Source: Crocinitomix catalasitica ATCC 23190
Lineage (GTDB): Bacteria; Bacteroidota; Bacteroidia; Flavobacteriales_D; Crocinitomicaceae
DNA length: 64,000 nt
Assembly: GCF_000621625.1 (NCBI RefSeq)
Contig: NZ_JHXV01000009.1
Location: 134,999 to 198,998, forward strand
Direction of reading: 5' to 3'
This document shows positions 63,364 through 64,000 of this stretch, piece after piece. The translations under genes and the position numbers were made by a program. How positions within the stretch are numbered: position 1 is the stretch's first letter; each line of letters begins with the position of its first letter. Below the pieces are notes generated by a model. It did no database searches and had not been told where the DNA came from. It saw nothing but the letters and a program-made list of their open reading frames with translations.

Positions 63364-63738
63364 ATGAAAAATTTATTCGTAGGATTAATCGTCGTATTAA
63401 GTGCATTCACAGCGCAAGCGCAAAATGGAAAAATGGATCAAGTTAAAACCATCTCGTTAGAACAAACCGAGGGAGCTTTCACACAAGAGGCCATCACAGT
63501 TAAAGCTGGAACTTATATTTTTGAAATCAGCAATAAAGATGTTGACCATGAATTAGGATTTGTATTGGCTCCGAAAGGAAAAACAGAACCTGAAAATCAT
63601 ATCAAAGCAGCGTATGTAACCAAAACTGTAGCAACCAATACAACAGGTTACTCAAATCACGTTAAATTAGAAAAAGGAGAATATGTTTATTTCTGTCCTT
63701 TAAATCCAACACCAGAATATACCTTAATTGTCAAATAA
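63364..63738 (+). CDS. Secreted cupredoxin-like protein
   Basis: A 124-residue protein with a signal peptide (MKNLFVGLIVVLSAFTAQAQ) and a single cupredoxin-like beta-sandwich: AITVKAGTYIFEISNKDVDHELGFVL and KLEKGEYVYFCPLNPTPEYTLIV (given in parts: DVDHELGF with a possible ligand His, YFCPLNPTPEY with Cys). The usual second His and Met of a type 1 copper site after the Cys are missing, so copper binding is doubtful. It follows the AhpD-like gene and ends at a strong terminator. Confidence 0.75.
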   Translation: MKNLFVGLIVVLSAFTAQAQNGKMDQVKTISLEQTEGAFTQEAITVKAGTYIFEISNKDVDHELGFVLAPKGKTEPENHIKAAYVTKTVATNTTGYSNHVKLEKGEYVYFCPLNPTPEYTLIVK

Positions 63739-63751
63739 TATTGAGGAAAAC

Positions 63752-63784
63752 AAAAAAAGCGAACCAATTGGTTCGCTTTTTTTA
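63752..63784 (+). terminator. Terminator after the cupredoxin-like gene
   Basis: AAAAGCGAACC and GGTTCGCTTTT arms around AATT form a near-perfect palindrome followed by a T-run, 14 bp after the stop codon. Confidence 0.9.
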
Positions 63785-63936
63785 TGCCTTTTAATCAGCA
63801 TATTTAATCTATTAAAACGAACAGAATTCCTGTTCTTATTTTCATATTAACCTATTACTATCGATATCAATTCAGCAATTCTTGACTCTCAGTAGTCGCT
63901 ATATGTAAAGTTTCACAACATTGTTGATAGCAATAA

Positions 63937-63985
63937 AGCCCTTTCAGCGAAGTGAAGGCGAAGCCGAAACGAAGCTGAAAGGGCT
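63937..63985. repeat. 12-bp inverted repeat with GAA-periodic loop
   Basis: AGCCCTTTCAGC (63937-63948) and GCTGAAAGGGCT (63974-63985) enclose a 25-nt loop made of GAA triplets every five to six bases. It looks like a REP-type or terminator-like hairpin in the gene-free stretch 63785-64000, in which I see nothing else. Confidence 0.6.
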
Positions 63986-64000
63986 GGAAATAAAATAGTT

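Overview
The window reads as chromosomal DNA of a Bacteroidota bacterium, most likely of the class Flavobacteriia; I cannot fix family or genus. The reasons are low GC; type IX secretion (T9SS) C-terminal sorting domains on three large surface proteins; a PorP/SprF plus PorE-like operon; promoters of the TAnnTTTG (-7) type; almost no Shine-Dalgarno sequences; and typical families such as DUF2490, CotH, HTTM/DUF5819 and an LpxD paralogue. No rRNA, tRNA, CRISPR array, transposase or phage gene was seen. Most of the content is ordinary core and surface metabolism with small accessory islands.

Layout. 1-3400: edge of a secreted protein gene, a rhomboid protease, a MoxR ATPase, purB. 3514-9449: a tightly overlapping four-gene operon (Tat-type lipoprotein glycosylasparaginase, GH20 hexosaminidase lipoprotein, CutC, short GH2 beta-mannosidase) that fits dismantling of the Man-GlcNAc-GlcNAc-Asn core of N-glycans. 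9514-12100 (minus): a 33-residue lysine-rich peptide, a T9SS cargo protein, and an ECF sigma/anti-sigma pair. 12234-19077 (minus): a fadNAE-like beta-oxidation operon led by a MarR regulator, whose promoter carries a perfect 8+8 bp inverted repeat. A four-helix-bundle (S23-type) gene sits inside the operon between mirror-image TAGTC-rich tracts. 19276-30171: two giant T9SS cargo proteins in divergent orientation; the plus-strand one is followed by PorP/SprF and an OmpA/PorE-like protein.

30235-37732: a cytoplasmic and a lipoprotein FKBP isomerase, an HTTM/DUF5819 membrane pair, a MORN-repeat protein directly before relA/spoT, and a Fur-like regulator (with an exceptional Shine-Dalgarno) overlapping a STAS gene. 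37817-43452: purA, OstA/LptA-like protein, membrane protein, LpxD-like acyltransferase and a GAF-SpoIIE phosphatase. 43551-46822 (minus): a polyamine operon (arginine decarboxylase, agmatinase, deoxyhypusine-synthase-like protein), preceded by a roughly 240-nt putative leader with mutually exclusive hairpins. 47204-50134 (minus): CotH/DUF2490 pair and folE. 50317-63738: small lipoprotein, beta-barrel, TPR protein, DUF1697, Crp/Fnr regulator, pirin, a bestrophin/hydrolase/methyltransferase operon, a hybrid histidine kinase, an AraC regulator, and an AhpD-like/cupredoxin-like pair. Two structured intergenic repeats lie at 62526-62610 and 63937-63985.

The least conventional items are the switch-like leader of the polyamine operon, the four-helix-bundle cassette in the fad operon, the N-glycan operon with an embedded CutC, and the strong Shine-Dalgarno of the Fur-like gene. 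All functional calls come from reading motifs by eye; no database search was run.
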